NCBI GenBank assembly: GCA_007123655.1
Contig: SKKR01000579.1
Coordinates: 1-8,073 of the forward strand
Direction of reading: 5' to 3'
Source of the DNA: Thermomicrobiaceae bacterium
GTDB taxonomy: Bacteria > Chloroflexota > Chloroflexia > Thermomicrobiales > Thermomicrobiaceae
Length of the DNA stretch: 8,073 nt
The notes beneath the pieces are model-generated. The model did no database searches. It saw only the letters and a list, made by a program, of their open reading frames with translations, and was not told the DNA's origin. A program made the position numbers and the translations under genes. Position 1 is the stretch's first letter. Each line of letters starts with the position of its first letter. Of this stretch, positions 6,887-8,073 are shown in pieces.

Positions 6887-6920
6887 AACCCCGGCGGCCC
6901 GCGGGCTGCCGGGGTTCTTC
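6887..6920 (+). terminator. Strong intrinsic terminator of the secreted protein gene
   Basis: AACCCCGGC (6887-6895) pairs perfectly with GCCGGGGTT (6908-6916). The stem extends inward through a G-T pair and GCC/GGC to a small CGCG loop, about 13 bp in all, followed by the T-rich TTCTTC. It begins 22 bp after the stop codon. It separates this gene from the HNH gene and overlaps the 5' end of the longer HNH reading frame, arguing against that longer start. Confidence 0.8.
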
Positions 6921-6974
6921 ATGCCGTCCGGACGCCGGAACCGGCGCTAAACCCGTCGACCGGCTGGCGACGCG

Positions 6975-7004
6975 TTGTTGCCTCGGCAGCTTCGTTGCTA
7001 TCAT
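6975..7004 (+). promoter_or_regulatory. Promoter of the HNH gene
   Basis: TTGTTG (6975-6980) as -35, an 18-bp spacer and TATCAT (6999-7004) as -10, with TGC just before it, form a plausible extended -10 promoter. Transcription would begin near 7011. This places the functional start codon downstream of that point. Confidence 0.55.
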
Positions 7005-7060
7005 TCCTCTGTGAACGTGGCCACAATCACGCTTTCTGCAGCGGAAGGCTCGGGACGAAG

Positions 7061-7654
7061 GTGGACGACACAGGCCCCGTACATCAACATAACGGCAATG
7101 GCCATCACAAACTGAATGGCCATCACCCTGTGCTCCTGTTGAACTCCAACTACGAACCCCTTAATGTATGCCACATCCGCCGGGCAATCGTCCTGGTCCT
7201 CAACGGGAAAGCCGAAGTCCTTGAAGAGTACGACCTGATGATCAGCTCCGCGGCGGACTTGTTCGACGCTCCGTCTGTCATCCGGCTGGTGTACATGATC
7301 AAGCGTCCATATCCCAGGGTGAAGCTCTGCCGCCGGGAGGTATTCATCCGGGATAACTTCACCTGCCAGTACTGCGGCGTTCAGACCAGAGATCTGACCC
7401 TCGATCATGTCGTGCCTCGCTCCAAAGGCGGGCCGCACACCTGGGAAAACCTTGTGAGCGCCTGCCGCCAGTGCAACCACCGCAAGGGTGGCAAGACGAT
7501 CGAAGAAGCGAAACTCAAGCTTGCGAACACGCCGGTGGAGCCACGGGCCAGTCGGTACTACCCCATCCAGCGCTCGGTGAACAAGCGGGTAAACGACGAC
7601 TGGCTGAAGTTCATCCCCGATTTCGCGCCGACGGCAGACGTCCCTCGTTCATAA
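7061..7654 (+). CDS. HNH endonuclease domain protein
   Basis: This is a 197-aa cytosolic protein with a zinc-supported HNH (beta-beta-alpha metal) nuclease fold in its C-terminal half. CQYC (102-105) and CRQC (135-138) bind the structural zinc. LDHVVPRSKGG at 114-124 supplies the general-base His116, WENLV holds Asn130, and NH at 139-140 completes the motif. Residues about 23-45 (PVLLLNSNYEPLNV, RRAIVLVLNGKAEVL) are the conserved N-terminal region of standalone COG1403-type HNH proteins in Chloroflexota, Actinobacteria and Deinococcus. Their biological role is not established. The start is GTG at 7061, the first in-frame start after the promoter; GGAAGG at 7043-7048 is a distant, weak ribosome site, so a start at GTG 7130 remains possible. 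The frame stays open back to 6884, but that stretch contains the upstream terminator and promoter. The first 22 residues are His/Asn/Gly-rich and contain a tandem repeat. There is no toxin-antitoxin, methylase or phage neighbour. Confidence 0.85.
   Translation: MDDTGPVHQHNGNGHHKLNGHHPVLLLNSNYEPLNVCHIRRAIVLVLNGKAEVLEEYDLMISSAADLFDAPSVIRLVYMIKRPYPRVKLCRREVFIRDNFTCQYCGVQTRDLTLDHVVPRSKGGPHTWENLVSACRQCNHRKGGKTIEEAKLKLANTPVEPRASRYYPIQRSVNKRVNDDWLKFIPDFAPTADVPRS
7097..7126 (+). repeat. In-frame 12-bp direct repeat in the HNH N-terminus
   Basis: AATGGCCATCAC occurs at 7097-7108 and again at 7115-7126, a period of 18 bp (six codons), encoding NGHHKL-NGHHPV. The repeat lies before the conserved HNH-family core. 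It looks like a recent small tandem duplication that makes a His-rich N-terminal tail. Confidence 0.8.
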
Positions 7655-7673
7655 CCGCTATCCGGGCCGCTCA

Positions 7674-7703
7674 CTGGCGCGCAGACTGTGCTCGGCCTAC
7701 AAT
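7674..7703 (+). promoter_or_regulatory. serS: Probable serS promoter
   Basis: TACAAT (7698-7703) is a good -10 match. The -35 is weak (CTGGCG, 7674-7679, 18-bp spacer). Transcription would start near 7710, giving a leader of about 50 nt. That is far too short for a T-box, so serS control by a T-box is not supported here. Confidence 0.5.
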
Positions 7704-7705
7704 CG

Positions 7706-7720
7706 GGCGGGCGGCGCCCG
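7706..7720 (+). repeat. 6-bp GC hairpin at the start of the serS leader
   Basis: GCGGGC, a GGC loop and GCCCGC form a tight stem that would occupy the extreme 5' end of the serS transcript. It lacks a T-run and is not a terminator for the HNH gene. Its effect is unknown. Confidence 0.4.
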
Positions 7721-7758
7721 CGTCATTCTGAATGCACTGCTCGGGAGGAGAAACCCGC

Positions 7759-8073
7759 ATGCTCGATCTCCGGTTGATCCGGGAGCAACCCGATACGGTC
7801 CGCGACGCACTGCGTCGGCTGAACGTCGACGCGCCGATTGACAATATCCTTCACCTCGACGAACAACGGCGCTCACTGCTGACCCGCGTTGAAGACCTCA
7901 AGGCAAAGCGCAACGCGGGCTCGAAGGAAATCAGTGCCGCGGCCCCCGGCGGGGAGCGGGACCAGAAGATCGCGGAGATGCGCCAGCTCGGAGATGAGAT
8001 CTCCGGGCTCGACGAGGAGGTCAAGCGGGTCGACGAGCGACTTCAGGCACTTCTGCTCGAAGTTCCAAACATG
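7759..8073 (+). CDS. serS: Seryl-tRNA synthetase, N-terminal part (cut by window end)
   Basis: Seryl-tRNA synthetase charges tRNA(Ser) with serine from ATP. The first 105 codons are present and the frame is open at the right edge, so only the N-terminal tRNA-binding arm is seen. It begins MLDLRLIREQPDTVRDALRR, the classic SerRS opening. A long antiparallel coiled coil follows from about residue 30 to 100, with charged heptads (LDEQRRSLLTRVEDLKAKRN, then EMRQLGDEISGLDEEVKRVD), ending in LLEVPNM where the family has LL-PN-PH. The class II catalytic domain lies outside the window. ATG 7759 has an excellent GGGAGGAG (7743-7750) 8 nt upstream. The gene is 104 bp after the HNH gene and probably has its own promoter. 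Confidence 0.95.
   Translation, partial: MLDLRLIREQPDTVRDALRRLNVDAPIDNILHLDEQRRSLLTRVEDLKAKRNAGSKEISAAAPGGERDQKIAEMRQLGDEISGLDEEVKRVDERLQALLLEVPNM

Noticed and set aside
7655..7758. T-box or other riboswitch upstream of serS
   Set aside because: Only 104 bp separate the genes and the predicted leader is about 50 nt. No T-box consensus or specifier loop is visible.
1..8073. Mobile element, prophage, CRISPR or defence island
   Set aside because: There is no transposase, integrase, terminal inverted repeat, array of spaced repeats or Cas-like protein. The lone HNH gene sits among housekeeping genes without partners.

Overview
The window is about 62% GC, densely coding bacterial chromosome. I read it as Chloroflexota, possibly the Thermomicrobia side of that phylum. 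This is an inference from gene content: a DUF4388 regulator, an ALG5-like glycosyltransferase, a secreted protein with tandem C-[YE]F-ATG...GGL-FGYPI repeats of a kind common in Chloroflexota exoproteins, and a standalone HNH protein of a type frequent there. No rRNA, tRNA, CRISPR array, transposase or phage gene is visible.

Layout. Positions 1-208 hold no gene I can support. A minus-strand pair follows: a GT2 glycosyltransferase (948-1703) reads into a DUF4388/winged-helix protein (209-895). The 256-bp divergent spacer 1704-1959 carries two outward promoters with the same extended -10 (TGCTACAAT), forming a 12-bp inverted repeat. uvrA (1960-4851) is complete, with both ATPase sites and four CxxC pairs. 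Next comes a 399-bp gap with a near-consensus promoter (TTGACA-17-TACTAT) and a structured leader. It serves a secreted 537-aa protein (5251-6864) made of a signal peptide, two ~92-residue repeats, a Pro/Glu linker and a ScyD/ScyE-like (NHL-type) beta-propeller. A strong intrinsic terminator (6887-6920) closes it. A promoter then precedes an HNH nuclease-like gene (7061-7654), followed by a short promoter region and the first 105 codons of serS, cut by the window end.

How the genes relate. Most are independent units: uvrA is nucleotide excision repair, serS is translation, and the HNH protein is an orphan. The only likely operon is the glycosyltransferase plus DUF4388 pair, which may link sugar transfer to a lipid or surface carrier with a regulatory protein. 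The least ordinary element is the secreted repeat/propeller protein, which seems to lack one propeller segment. I found no convincing multi-gene new system; the findings are mainly architectural and regulatory.
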